Counted from the first letter of the stretch, positions 6,162 through 14,270 are shown. The stretch is DNA of 18,578 nucleotides from Bacteroidales bacterium (GCA_017543645.1 JAFYFR010000059.1:1-18578); one strand, 5' to 3'. The notes: a model not told the origin generated them from the letters alone. Numbers and translations: made by a program.

Positions 6162-6281
6162 ATGCCCCGAGTTTTTCTCATCACCCCACCCCGCATCAAG
6201 CTTACCAACATCACAATCCTCACCCCAGAGATAACTGTTGTTACCGTTTCCTCCAAGATTGCACGTCGCCGCTCCGATTAA
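6162..6281 (+). CDS. Possible 39-residue Ile/Thr/Val-rich peptide
   Basis: An ATG 21 bases after the LRAT stop opens a 39-codon frame: it starts MPRVFLITPPRIKL, continues with LTNITILTPEITVVTVSS and ends in IARRRSD. Its stop codon falls in the loop of a perfect GC-rich hairpin (6267-6294). The spacing fits a last gene of the GTPase-LRAT operon. The alternating Thr/Ile/Val pattern suggests strands, and it also resembles attenuation leader peptides rich in branched amino acids, but no biosynthetic gene follows directly and the hairpin has no T-run. It could be a real small protein, a leader, or chance. The 308-bp gap 6141-6448 contains only this frame, the hairpin and promoter boxes. Confidence 0.35.
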   Translation: MPRVFLITPPRIKLTNITILTPEITVVTVSSKIARRRSD

Positions 6282-6303
6282 CAACGGAGCGGCGGAGGTA
6301 ATC
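6257..6303. repeat. Perfect 10-bp GC-rich inverted repeat
   Basis: CGCCGCTCCG (6267-6276) and CGGAGCGGCG (6285-6294) are exact inverted copies around an 8-base loop that holds a TAA stop. GATT (6257-6260) and AATC (6300-6303) can extend the base. There is no T-run on either strand, so it is not an ordinary intrinsic terminator. It could end or protect the GTPase operon transcript, or be a REP-like element. Confidence 0.6.
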
Positions 6304-6397
6304 GAAGCCTATATGCGAATTACGTTCATCAATGAGTTTGTTTTTCGGGTACAAAGACATTTTTTCCCTTTCATTAAAAATATTTAAAAAAAATACA

Positions 6398-6426
6398 TAC
6401 ATTTGTCCGATTTTTGCGTATTTTTG
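6398..6426 (+). promoter_or_regulatory. Promoter boxes for the SiaB operon
   Basis: Two candidate -7 boxes occur: TACATTTG (6398-6405) and TATTTTTG (6419-6426). The second ends 22 bases before the ATG at 6449, the leader length seen at other genes here. The TTTG of the first is only 13 bases from the second, shorter than usual, so the -33 box is uncertain. Confidence 0.45.
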
Positions 6427-6448
6427 AAAGCGAGAAAATGTAGCAAAT

Positions 6449-7561
6449 ATGGACAGTACTTCCGACTTAATATACAAGCAGTTTAAGGACGTTGAAAAAG
6501 ACGATTTCCAATACATTTACAGGGGCGATGTAACCCCTAAACTCATTATGAACGTATTGGACTTTGCCAAGAGCAACCTTGCCAAAGCCGAAGATACCAA
6601 AAAACTCAAAAACCGAATCTACTACATTATGGGCGAGAGCCTCCAAAATATTGCCCGCCATCAGGTGGCCAACGACACCGACTCTGCCGACAATTCTGCC
6701 GTGGTGGTTATCCATAAGAAAAAAAACAAGTACTACATAGTTACCGGCAACCTTATGCCGCGTGCCGAGGAGGACGTGCTCAAAGACAAGCTCGACCACA
6801 TAAACTCGCTCTCGCCCGAGGAGCTCAACGACTTCTGCCGCGACATCCGCCTCACCACAGGATTCACCGAAAAGAGCGGGGCAAGCCTCGGACTTATAGA
6901 GATGGCAAAAAAATCGGGCAACAAGCTATTATATTCTATGGTGCCGATCGACGACGAAAAGACGTATTTTTACCTCAGCACCGAAATCCTCACCGAAAAC
7001 GAAGAGGTGAAGTCCGACTACGAATACTCGCTCGACGACGTTGCCGACACACACACATTTCTCAAAGCCAACAAGATAATCCTTTCGTTCAAAGGCGACT
7101 TCAACCAGGAGAACCTCCTGTCGCTGCTCTCGATTCTCAAAAACGGCATGACCGAGTCGCCCACGCGCATCAAGCTCTACGGCGTAATGGTGGAACTACT
7201 ACAGAACATAGTGAAACACGCCGACAACATCGACAGCAACACCGACTGGAAGGCAGGAGTATTCTACATCTGCGAACTGAACGACAGATTCAAGCTCATA
7301 GCCGGAAACTACATCAAGCACGTGCACGCCATCAACCTTGAACAACGCTTCAACCGCATCAACGGAATGAACGCCTCGCTGCTCAACGAGGAGTACAAAA
7401 AAATACTGTTCAATTTCAGCAGCAACGATCCCGTCACCACAGGACTCGGAATCATCGACATAAGAAGGAAATCCGGCGGAAAAGTTGATTATTCCATCAT
7501 AAATATAAACAACACAATCGACTTTTTAACCGTTAAAGTAGATATAATAAAACAAGTGTAA
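6449..7561 (+). CDS. SiaB-family kinase with tandem-duplicated domain
   Basis: A 370-residue cytoplasmic protein with two SiaB-like (DUF6272) domains, about 1-180 and 195-370. Each half has an N-box-like segment of GHKL ATPase type, MGESLQNIARH (61-71, E63 and N67) and MVELLQNIVKH (247-257, E249 and N253). Each also has a glycine-rich lid segment (SGASLGLIEM, 143-152, and TTGLGIIDIRRKSGG). SiaB proteins phosphorylate the anti-sigma-antagonist-like SiaC in a partner-switching pathway; in Pseudomonas aeruginosa this controls the diguanylate cyclase SiaD and aggregation. The usual SiaB has a single domain of roughly half this length, so this is an internal duplication, and both halves look capable of binding ATP. 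It begins a co-directional run with siaC 33 bases downstream. The output in this organism is not visible, as no SiaD or SiaA is in the window. Confidence 0.82.
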   Translation: MDSTSDLIYKQFKDVEKDDFQYIYRGDVTPKLIMNVLDFAKSNLAKAEDTKKLKNRIYYIMGESLQNIARHQVANDTDSADNSAVVVIHKKKNKYYIVTGNLMPRAEEDVLKDKLDHINSLSPEELNDFCRDIRLTTGFTEKSGASLGLIEMAKKSGNKLLYSMVPIDDEKTYFYLSTEILTENEEVKSDYEYSLDDVADTHTFLKANKIILSFKGDFNQENLLSLLSILKNGMTESPTRIKLYGVMVELLQNIVKHADNIDSNTDWKAGVFYICELNDRFKLIAGNYIKHVHAINLEQRFNRINGMNASLLNEEYKKILFNFSSNDPVTTGLGIIDIRRKSGGKVDYSIININNTIDFLTVKVDIIKQV

Positions 7562-7594
7562 AACATTAATTCAGCCATCGAACCACAACCAAAC

Positions 7595-7969
7595 ATGAAA
7601 CCATATATAAAAACCGCAACAGCAGACACGCCCAGCGTGATATTGGACGCAGACAAGGGCATTTTTGAAATTTCGCAGATGTCGCTTCCCGAAGACGCTG
7701 TGGACTTTTACACTCCTATTTTAGCATGGTTGAGAGATTACGCCAAAGATCCCAACCCCGAGACAGTATTCAACATGAAGCTCGAGTACTTCAACACGGC
7801 GTCGAGCAAACAGCTCATACAGATATTGCTCATCCTGCAGGACATGAAGGACAAAAGTAGTGTCCTTGTAAAATGGTACTACAAGGAGATTGACGAAGAC
7901 ATGCTTTCGCTCGGCGAGGAATACAAACAAATAATGAAGATACCTTTTGAACTCACAGAAATACCGTAG
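7595..7969 (+). CDS. siaC: SiaC-family regulatory phosphoprotein (DUF1987)
   Basis: A 124-residue protein of normal SiaC length. Conserved stretches are TPSVILDADKGIFEISQMS (12-30), PEDAVDFYTPILAWLRDY (32-49), LEYFNTASSKQLI (63-75) and VKWYYKEIDEDMLSLGEEY (92-110). T68 in YFNT matches the threonine phosphorylated by SiaB in Pseudomonas aeruginosa SiaC, so the switch residue is retained. In the known pathway unphosphorylated SiaC binds and activates a downstream partner, and SiaB kinase and a SiaA-type phosphatase set its state. It directly follows the duplicated SiaB, which supports a functional pair. The downstream partner is not encoded nearby, so the output cannot be named. The symbol follows the family name. 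Confidence 0.86.
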   Translation: MKPYIKTATADTPSVILDADKGIFEISQMSLPEDAVDFYTPILAWLRDYAKDPNPETVFNMKLEYFNTASSKQLIQILLILQDMKDKSSVLVKWYYKEIDEDMLSLGEEYKQIMKIPFELTEIP

Positions 7970-8011
7970 TTAAGATTCTTCTTATGCGCTGAATTTTGTT
8001 TGCACAACTAA

Positions 8012-9244
8012 ATGGTTTTAAACTACATCTGGATAGGATTCTTTGTTATAGCCTTTGTGGTAGCCGCCGTAAAACTCATTTTTTTCGGGGATACGGAGAT
8101 TTTTCCCGAAATGGTGTCGAGCATATTCGACATGAGCAAGAGCGGCTTTGAAATCTCGCTCGGACTCACCGGCGTTCTCACCCTCTGGACAGGATTGATG
8201 CGCGTGGGCGAAAAAGGCGGAATGACAAACTTCATAGCCAAGGCTTTCGGCCCGTTTTTCCGCAGATTGTTTCCCGAAATCCCCGCCGGACACCCTGCCA
8301 TGGGCAGCATCATCATGAATTTCAGCGCCAACATGCTCGGATTAGACAATGCCGCCACTCCGCTCGGACTCAAAGCTATGAACCAGATGCAGGAGATTAA
8401 TCCTAACAAGGAAACGGCGTCAAATGCACAAATAATGTTCTTAACGCTCAACGCCTCAGGACTTACCATTCTGCCTATGACCATTATGGTATACCGCATA
8501 CAAATGGGCGCGGCAGACCCTTCCGACATTTTTATTCCAATCCTTTTAGCCACGAGCGCAAGCACCTTCGCAGGACTTTTGGCAGTGTGCATCAAGCAGC
8601 GTATCAAGCTTTTCGATCCGGTGATAATGCTCTACTGCGGAGGTTTCCTCGTAATAGAAGGCCTCCTGGTGTGGATGTTCAGTACCATGGACAAGGACAC
8701 CGTGGCAAAGGTAAGCAGCACCGCCGCCAACGCCATAATCTTTGCCGTAATTATCTCATTTATAATAATGGCGATGGTAAAGAGGGTAAACGTGTACGAG
8801 GCGTTTGTGGAGGGGGCCAAAGACGGATTCACCACCGCCGTAAAAATCATCCCCTACCTTGTGGCTATGCTTGTGGCGATAGGCGTGTTCCGCACTTCGG
8901 GCGCGCTCACACTCATCACCGACGGTCTCGCCGCCCTTTTAGAACAAATCGGACTTGCCACCGACTTTATTCCATCACTGCCCACCGCCCTGATGAAGCC
9001 CCTCAGCGGAAGCGGCGCACGCGGAATGATGATCGACTGCATGAAAACCTACGGAGCAGACTCGTTTGCCGGCCGCCTAAGCTGCACAATGCAGGGCGCA
9101 GCCGACACCACCTTTTATATAATAGCACTATATTTTGGCTCGGCAGGCATCAAAAACAGCCGTTACGCCATTACCACAGGTCTTATTGCCGAAGCCGCAG
9201 GCATAATAGCGGCAATATTTGTAGCGTATCTATTTTTCAGTTAA
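8012..9244 (+). CDS. SpmA-SpmB fusion membrane protein (nucleoside-recognition Gate domains)
   Basis: A 410-residue polytopic membrane protein. The first half matches spore maturation protein A: a hydrophobic N-terminus, LGLTGVLTLWTGLMRVGEKG (50-69) and NMLGLDNAATPLGLKAM. The second half matches SpmB: KIIPYLVAMLVAIGVFRTSG and LPTALMKPLSGSGARGMM, ending in a hydrophobic helix. Bacillus has these as two genes, whereas Bacteroidota commonly have a single fused protein. Both halves belong to the Gate (nucleoside-recognition) fold, so transport or a channel role is likely. The organism group does not form spores, so the historical name should not be taken as function. It lies 42 bases after siaC and 20 bases before GH3, in the same direction. 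The start is the ATG just before VLNYIWIGFF. Confidence 0.85.
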   Translation: MVLNYIWIGFFVIAFVVAAVKLIFFGDTEIFPEMVSSIFDMSKSGFEISLGLTGVLTLWTGLMRVGEKGGMTNFIAKAFGPFFRRLFPEIPAGHPAMGSIIMNFSANMLGLDNAATPLGLKAMNQMQEINPNKETASNAQIMFLTLNASGLTILPMTIMVYRIQMGAADPSDIFIPILLATSASTFAGLLAVCIKQRIKLFDPVIMLYCGGFLVIEGLLVWMFSTMDKDTVAKVSSTAANAIIFAVIISFIIMAMVKRVNVYEAFVEGAKDGFTTAVKIIPYLVAMLVAIGVFRTSGALTLITDGLAALLEQIGLATDFIPSLPTALMKPLSGSGARGMMIDCMKTYGADSFAGRLSCTMQGAADTTFYIIALYFGSAGIKNSRYAITTGLIAEAAGIIAAIFVAYLFFS

Positions 9245-9264
9245 ACACATTACACAACAAAGAA

Positions 9265-10788
9265 ATGCCACTTGTCAACAAATTTGCAGCACTATTTTTC
9301 AGAGGAAACCGCCGGCGTGTGGAACTCTACACCAAATATCCCGACGAAACACAGTTCAAGGTGTTTAACAGCCTGATAAAGACCGCCCAGAACACCGAGA
9401 TTGGAAAACGCTACGGCTACAAGGAGATTCTCACGCAAGGCCCGCAGTCTTTTGCCGACCGCGTACCCGTTAACACCTACGAAGGCATAAAAGCCGACAT
9501 TGAGCGGGTAGCCAACGGCGAGGACAACATCCTCTGGCCGTCGAAGACCAAATGGTTCGCCATGAGCAGCGGAACTACCGACGACCGCAGCAAATACATC
9601 CCCATCACCACCGACAGCCTCCGCAAGTGCCATTTCAACGGCGGCGAAGACGTGCTTGCCGTATATCTCAAAAGCGCTCCTAAAACCACACTGTTTCAGG
9701 GCAAGACACTCGCTATTGGCGGAAGCCGTCAGATCAACCGTCTCGGCAGCGACGCTTTCTGCGGCGACCTCAGCGCGGTGCTGATTTCGAACCTCCCCTA
9801 CTGGGTGCGCAAACGACGCACACCCGGATTGGAAATCGCCCTGATGGAAAACTGGGACGAGAAACTTGAAAAAATGGCGCAGGCTGTCTCCAAAGAGAAT
9901 GTTACAAGCATTTCGGGCGTTCCCTCATGGACGTTGGTGCTTTTCCGCAAGATATTGGAAATCACCGGCAAAAACAACATTTCGGAGGTATGGCCAAACC
10001 TCAACCTGTTTATGCACGGCGGAGTAAGTTTCAAACCATACCGCGCTCAGTACGAAAAGCTTATACCAAACAACAATATCACCTACCTCGAAACCTACAA
10101 CGCCAGCGAAGGGTTCTTCGGGTTCCAAAACGAGCAGGAAAAGGACGATATGCTGCTCATGCTCGACTACGGCATCTACTACGAGTTTATCCCGATGAGC
10201 GAGTTCGACAGTCCCGGCCGCAAGGCAATTCCGCTGTGCGATGTAAAGACGGGAGTCAACTATGCCATGGTGATTTCCACCAACGGCGGACTTTGGCGTT
10301 ATATAATAGGTGATACCGTGGAGTTCACATCTGTACGTCCATACAAGATACACATCACCGGCCGCACCAAGCATTTTATCAATGCCTTTGGAGAGGAGCT
10401 TGTGGAAGACAATGCCTCACGCGCCATCCGCCTCGCCAGCAACGCCACTGGTGCCGACATCAAGGACTACACCGCCGCCCCAGTGTATATGCAGACTCAG
10501 AAACGAGGATGCCACCAATGGCTCATAGAGTTCAACATCATGCCAAACGACTTAGACACATTTGCCAATATTCTCGACAACGAACTAAAACGCCTCAACT
10601 CTGACTACGATGCCAAACGATACAAAGACCTTTCGCTCACCAAGCCCGAAATCACCCTCGCACGTCCCAACCTGTTTGACGACTGGCTCAGGAGCAAGGG
10701 CAGAATCGGTGGTCAGAACAAAGTTCCGCGTTTGGAAAACAACCGGGTAATGATCGACGAACTGCTTAATATGAATACAGCTAAATAG
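9265..10788 (+). CDS. GH3 auxin-responsive promoter family protein (adenylate-forming enzyme)
   Basis: A 507-residue soluble protein of typical length for bacterial GH3 proteins. Visible adenylation motifs are SSGTTDDRSKYIPIT (101-115), the ATP phosphate-binding loop; YNASEG (278-283); GLWRYIIGDTVEF (342-354) with D350; and ITGRTKHFINAFGEEL with the hinge region. In plants GH3 enzymes adenylate jasmonate or auxin and join them to amino acids. Bacterial members are widespread in Bacteroidota but their substrates are largely unknown, so this is best called an acid-amido synthetase-like enzyme. The frame is open much further upstream, but that part lies inside the SpmA-SpmB gene in another frame. 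The ATG at 9265, 20 bases after that stop, gives the family's usual N-terminus (NKFAALFFRGNRRRVELY). Confidence 0.87.
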   Translation: MPLVNKFAALFFRGNRRRVELYTKYPDETQFKVFNSLIKTAQNTEIGKRYGYKEILTQGPQSFADRVPVNTYEGIKADIERVANGEDNILWPSKTKWFAMSSGTTDDRSKYIPITTDSLRKCHFNGGEDVLAVYLKSAPKTTLFQGKTLAIGGSRQINRLGSDAFCGDLSAVLISNLPYWVRKRRTPGLEIALMENWDEKLEKMAQAVSKENVTSISGVPSWTLVLFRKILEITGKNNISEVWPNLNLFMHGGVSFKPYRAQYEKLIPNNNITYLETYNASEGFFGFQNEQEKDDMLLMLDYGIYYEFIPMSEFDSPGRKAIPLCDVKTGVNYAMVISTNGGLWRYIIGDTVEFTSVRPYKIHITGRTKHFINAFGEELVEDNASRAIRLASNATGADIKDYTAAPVYMQTQKRGCHQWLIEFNIMPNDLDTFANILDNELKRLNSDYDAKRYKDLSLTKPEITLARPNLFDDWLRSKGRIGGQNKVPRLENNRVMIDELLNMNTAK

Positions 10789-10802
10789 TTGTTATTTTAG
10801 AT

Positions 10803-11969
10803 ATGATAAAAAGGTTTCACATATTATTGTCGCTTGCATTGCTTGCACCTCTGGTATCCGCGGCGCAAGACGATGTTGCTGCTACGCAAGACGATGTTGC
10901 TGTTATTGTACGTCCGCTATACAGCGACGAATACGATTTCCTGACATTTTTTGCCAAACCCGACACGTCGAAACTATCGCTACACATCTACGAACACAAT
11001 TTTTTTAAGAACAACGAGTATTTCGGCGACTTTGTAAAGGGCTACACCTTGATAGGGTTCAACTTCATGCCCGAAATCACCTACCGTCCGTTCCCAAAAT
11101 TAGAGGTTTCCGCCCTTTGGAACGTGATTAAATACCACGGCTACGACAATTTTTCGGAATACAAGCCCTATGCGCGTATCAGATTTCACGCCACCAGCAA
11201 GTTCAGCCTGACCCTCGGATATTTAGATGCCCACGTGTATCACCAGCTCATTGAGCCAATTTACAATCCCGAACGCTACATAACCAACAATGTGGAAAAC
11301 GGATTGCAGCTAAAATATTCAGGTCCACGCTATTACGGCGACCTCTGGCTCAACTGGGAAAAATTCATCCTCTGGAACGACCCCTGGCAGGAACGCCTCG
11401 CAGTAGGGCACATCTCAAAACTGCGCATTCTCGACCGCTCTATCAAAGCCGACATCACAGGACAGTTTCTGATTTGTCACCGAGGCGGGCAAATCGACGC
11501 CTCCGACGGTCAGGTGCAGACCCTCGAAAACGGCGCGATAGGTTTCGAGTTTAGCAGATACAACGGCTCTTCTTGGTATTTCCTCATGAAAAACCTTTTT
11601 GTGCAGTACCACGCCATCGACCGCACCAACGACCTCCCATATTTCGACGGCTACGGCATATACAACAAGCTGCTTGCGCGTTTCAAAGATTTCGGATTCA
11701 TCTGCGGACACTGGTACGGCAATATGTTCATGAATTTCCGCGGCGACCCGCTATTCACTTGTCAGGCAATATACAAAGAGCTCAACCGAAACAAGCGGGC
11801 TATCCTGTTCAACGAACTATATTTTAGTCACAAATACCATAATGTGCTATCGCTCAAAGTAGGAATCAACACATTTTACAATCTTTACAACGGCGACCTC
11901 GAATATTTTTATATGACAAGCCTGATATTCAACGGACGATTCAACCTCTTAAAACACAAGACCAGATGA
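10803..11969 (+). CDS. Predicted secreted, probably outer-membrane beta-barrel protein
   Basis: A 388-residue protein with an N-terminal signal peptide: basic MIKR, hydrophobic core LLSLALLAPL and likely cleavage after VSA (about residue 20). The mature part is rich in aromatic residues and alternating strands, for example KGYTLIGFNFMPEITYRPF, KFSLTLGYLDAHVY and the repeated segments LQLKYSG, GDLWLNWEKF and AIGFEFSRYNGSSWYFLM. It ends in strand-like LIFNGRFNLL. That pattern suggests an outer-membrane barrel, though I recognise no named family. Just after the signal sequence the residues AQDDVA occur in a two-unit tandem repeat from an internal DNA duplication (10864-10902). It starts 14 bases after GH3 and overlaps the next lipoprotein gene by four bases, so the two envelope proteins are coupled. 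Confidence 0.7.
   Translation: MIKRFHILLSLALLAPLVSAAQDDVAATQDDVAVIVRPLYSDEYDFLTFFAKPDTSKLSLHIYEHNFFKNNEYFGDFVKGYTLIGFNFMPEITYRPFPKLEVSALWNVIKYHGYDNFSEYKPYARIRFHATSKFSLTLGYLDAHVYHQLIEPIYNPERYITNNVENGLQLKYSGPRYYGDLWLNWEKFILWNDPWQERLAVGHISKLRILDRSIKADITGQFLICHRGGQIDASDGQVQTLENGAIGFEFSRYNGSSWYFLMKNLFVQYHAIDRTNDLPYFDGYGIYNKLLARFKDFGFICGHWYGNMFMNFRGDPLFTCQAIYKELNRNKRAILFNELYFSHKYHNVLSLKVGINTFYNLYNGDLEYFYMTSLIFNGRFNLLKHKTR
10864..10902 (+). repeat. Tandem 21-bp repeat inside the outer-membrane protein gene
   Basis: The 18 bases at 10864-10881 (CGCAAGACGATGTTGCTG) recur exactly at 10885-10902, giving two in-frame units of 21 bp. They encode a repeated QDDVA segment next to the predicted signal-peptidase site. 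In-frame repeats of this sort can change copy number by slippage without breaking the frame. Confidence 0.85.
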
Positions 11970-12661
11970 AAAAGATTTTTTATATACTCGCAATAGCGGC
12001 AATCCTCGTATCATGCACCGAGGAGAATCTCGAAGAACCTGCCACCACCAACTATTCGGTAAAAATCAGCCGCGAGTTTCTCTCGCCCGAGGAGTTCACC
12101 CCACTGTCCGACAACGTTCTGGTAACACTCAACGTAGGCAACGCGCTCTACACTGAAAAAACCGACTCGCTGCTCACAGCCCGTTTCAATGACATCAAGC
12201 CTGGCAACGCCACAGTAACCATTGATTACGAAGGATTCTCGCAAGTCAAATATGTTGTCAACATTGTGGACAAAGAGTCGCAGAGCTCCACCGTAAGCGT
12301 TATACCGTGTGAAGGCAAATACGCCGCCACACTTTCTGGCTACCTCACTGCCGACGGAAAACCTGTTAAGCAAGCCATCAACGTAATTATAACACCGCAG
12401 GACACCATACGCAACCTTGTTAAGCACAGCGGCAAAGGCGCGTTGTCGTCGGTATACGTAGAAGGACTCACTCGCAAAGTAGTGGAGGTAAATAACGGAA
12501 AGTTCACCGTTACCATGCCCGCCACAAGCTACGGAATACATTACAACATAGTGGCCGACGACTTTGTGGACAACGACACGCAGGCTATCCACACATATCC
12601 AGGAGAAAGCATCACACTCTATAGCGGGAAAAAATCAGTTATAGAAATAAAATATGAGTAA
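11966..12661 (+). CDS. Predicted lipoprotein of unknown function
   Basis: A 231-residue protein starting with a lipoprotein signal: MKKIFYILAIAAILVSC, with Cys17 in a LVSC lipobox. It should be lipidated and carried to the envelope, and the acidic residues right after the Cys (TEENLEEP) resemble the Bacteroidota lipoprotein export signal for surface exposure. The rest looks like strand-rich domains. LVTLNVGNALY and ATVTIDYEGF come first, then GYLTADGKPVKQAINVIITP, which resembles a carboxypeptidase-regulatory-like beta-sandwich, and GESITLYSGKKSVIEIKY. No catalytic motif is seen. The ATG overlaps the previous stop by four bases, tying it to the predicted outer-membrane protein. Its stop is immediately followed, in the same frame, by the relic of another lipoprotein gene. 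Confidence 0.72.
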   Translation: MKKIFYILAIAAILVSCTEENLEEPATTNYSVKISREFLSPEEFTPLSDNVLVTLNVGNALYTEKTDSLLTARFNDIKPGNATVTIDYEGFSQVKYVVNIVDKESQSSTVSVIPCEGKYAATLSGYLTADGKPVKQAINVIITPQDTIRNLVKHSGKGALSSVYVEGLTRKVVEVNNGKFTVTMPATSYGIHYNIVADDFVDNDTQAIHTYPGESITLYSGKKSVIEIKYE

Positions 12662-12817
12662 AACTACTTGCTTTTTAAAATTTCTGCCGACGGCAAAACC
12701 GCTACTGTTGAGTTCAAGATGGTTGCCTCAGAAAAAGGCAAAGACGATGAGACTGTCAACGACAAAGCACAGCTCGTTAAGACCGACCAAGGTTGGAAAA
12801 TAAAAATGGCTTTTTAA
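12662..12817 (+). pseudogene. 3' relic of a DUF4878-like lipoprotein gene
   Basis: Directly after the stop of the preceding lipoprotein, and in the same frame, the sequence reads ISADGKTATVEFKMVASEKG and continues KDDETVNDKAQLVKTDQGW before KIKMAF and TAA. This matches the C-terminal 44 residues of the intact lipoprotein at 14412-14822 (ISADGKSATVKYKVVGSEKG and onward), and the DNA is also very similar. The signal sequence, lipobox and the rest of the gene are missing, and no start codon precedes the matching part. It is therefore a truncated paralog left by deletion or by insertion of the upstream gene. A terminator follows it, as one follows the intact gene. Confidence 0.82.
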
Positions 12818-12836
12818 TTTAAAAGATTCTAAATAA

Positions 12837-12876
12837 CAAAAGACGCCTGACCACACATATAGTCGGGCGTCTTTTT
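12837..12876. terminator. Bidirectional intrinsic terminator
   Basis: AGACGCCTGAC (12841-12851) pairs with GTCGGGCGTCT (12862-12872) over 11 pairs with one T-G, flanked by AAAA on the left and TTTTT on the right. It can end the plus-strand operon and the convergent minus-strand O-antigen ligase gene, whose stop is at 12880. Confidence 0.88.
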
Positions 12877-12879
12877 GTT

Positions 12880-14250
12880 TTAGTGTGTATCAGCTGGCAG
12901 CCATTTGTCCCTGACCTCCGTTAGGATAAACAGCATCATAATAAATGTCAGTGTAAAACAGCCAGCACTACGGTTGAGCATAGTCTCGAACATCAGGTTA
13001 ACTATCATGTTGGAAGCAAAGAGTATCAGCCCAATATTCCTGAATTTTACCCCGTAATACAAAGGTATCAGCACAATGGCAAGCATCAGCGCAATGCCCG
13101 GCACACCGCACCCCATCCAAATGTCTAAAAACTGGTTGTGCGTACCGCTGCCACGATCTGCCAATTCCATTTTGCCGTCGATATAATACTGCCCTATGAG
13201 AGCGTCGTCGGAATCGCCCACGCCACTGCCCAATACGGGATATTTTTTTATAACACGGAATGCGCTTCCCCAAATGCTCACACGGTCGTTGGCTTTTGCA
13301 AGATTGGTCTTCCGCTCACCGAGTGTAAGAACGGTGTCTTGCTCGGTCGTTGTGTCGGTCTGTTCTACCGATACCGACATTGTAATCTTGCGCACCATGT
13401 CTCTGCCTCGTCCCGTACTCAGAACCGAACATATTGCTATCGCGATGGCAGAAAAGATTACAAGAGCCGCCATCCTGTGCTTTTTAACCACAAGTTCGTA
13501 AACGCCTATCACTACAATTATCAAGGCAAACGATATAAAATTGGCTCTGTTGCAGAGCATTACCAAATACACTGCGCTGAAAACCACAATCGATACCGAA
13601 ACCGCTATCACCTTTTTTCTAAAACCGAACTTGTACAATATCACGTATGCGTAAATCACCAAAATATTGATAAACAGCGAAAAATACGCAGGATTGACAA
13701 AATGCGCCAGATGCGAATACGAAAAATAGCTGTAGCCAGATGTTATTGTAGCTATTAATGAATGGTTCCGATGGCCGGGCAGATGGTAGTCAAAAATCAT
13801 CTGTCCGTATGGATTCTCGTACCAGCTGTCGCAATAGGAAAGGTAAATGCACAGAAACATCGACACCAACGTGCCAGCACAAAAAAACTGTATCAGCACC
13901 TGAGGACGTTTTACCACGCCGCCTATCCGCGCAAGAATGGCCAAAAAGGGCATCGCAAATATGGGTATGTGCCTTACTATGCGTTTCATGCCATACGAAG
14001 TATCGTCTGTCCACATCATCGACACAAACTCCCAGACCAGATACGCGAGCGTAACAAACACCACTGCCTTTTCGGGAAACGAAAACATATAATGTTTCCA
14101 ATTCTTCCACAAATCGGGGTTCACCACCGCAAACAGCGCAAACGACCCCAATATATAATTCGCGCTCTGCCATCCGAACGGCATCAGAAACACAAACGCC
14201 GCACAACAGGCATAGGCTAATATCTTAATTATTTGAGTAAACCGATACAT
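12880..14250 (-). CDS. O-antigen ligase/polymerase-like membrane protein
   Basis: A polytopic membrane protein of 456 residues from the ATG at 14250. It has many hydrophobic helices and a large extracytoplasmic loop in the C-terminal half. That loop carries the features of O-antigen ligase (Wzy_C/WaaL) proteins: NDRVSIWGSAFRVI, YPVLGSGVGD and GTHNQFLDIWMGCGVPGI. Such proteins join or polymerise lipid-linked glycans at the periplasmic face of the inner membrane. A start at 14304 would add 18 polar residues, but a TATCTTTG box at 14271-14278 places the transcription start downstream of it, so 14250 is preferred. It is transcribed alone, towards the bidirectional terminator, and divergently from the lipoprotein at 14412. 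Whether it ligates O-antigen, polymerises another glycan or glycosylates proteins cannot be decided. Confidence 0.82.
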   Translation of the reverse strand: MYRFTQIIKILAYACCAAFVFLMPFGWQSANYILGSFALFAVVNPDLWKNWKHYMFSFPEKAVVFVTLAYLVWEFVSMMWTDDTSYGMKRIVRHIPIFAMPFLAILARIGGVVKRPQVLIQFFCAGTLVSMFLCIYLSYCDSWYENPYGQMIFDYHLPGHRNHSLIATITSGYSYFSYSHLAHFVNPAYFSLFINILVIYAYVILYKFGFRKKVIAVSVSIVVFSAVYLVMLCNRANFISFALIIVVIGVYELVVKKHRMAALVIFSAIAIAICSVLSTGRGRDMVRKITMSVSVEQTDTTTEQDTVLTLGERKTNLAKANDRVSIWGSAFRVIKKYPVLGSGVGDSDDALIGQYYIDGKMELADRGSGTHNQFLDIWMGCGVPGIALMLAIVLIPLYYGVKFRNIGLILFASNMIVNLMFETMLNRSAGCFTLTFIMMLFILTEVRDKWLPADTH

Positions 14251-14270
14251 AATATTATGCAAATATGGCA

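Noticed and set aside
6162..6294. Ile/Thr/Val leader peptide plus hairpin as an ilv/thr attenuator
   Set aside because: There is no T-run after the hairpin and no amino-acid biosynthesis gene follows; ilvD lies about 12 kb away with its own promoter.
8587..9264. Long N-terminal extension of the GH3 frame
   Set aside because: This part lies inside the SpmA-SpmB gene in another frame, is extremely Arg/His-rich and unlike the GH3 N-terminus.
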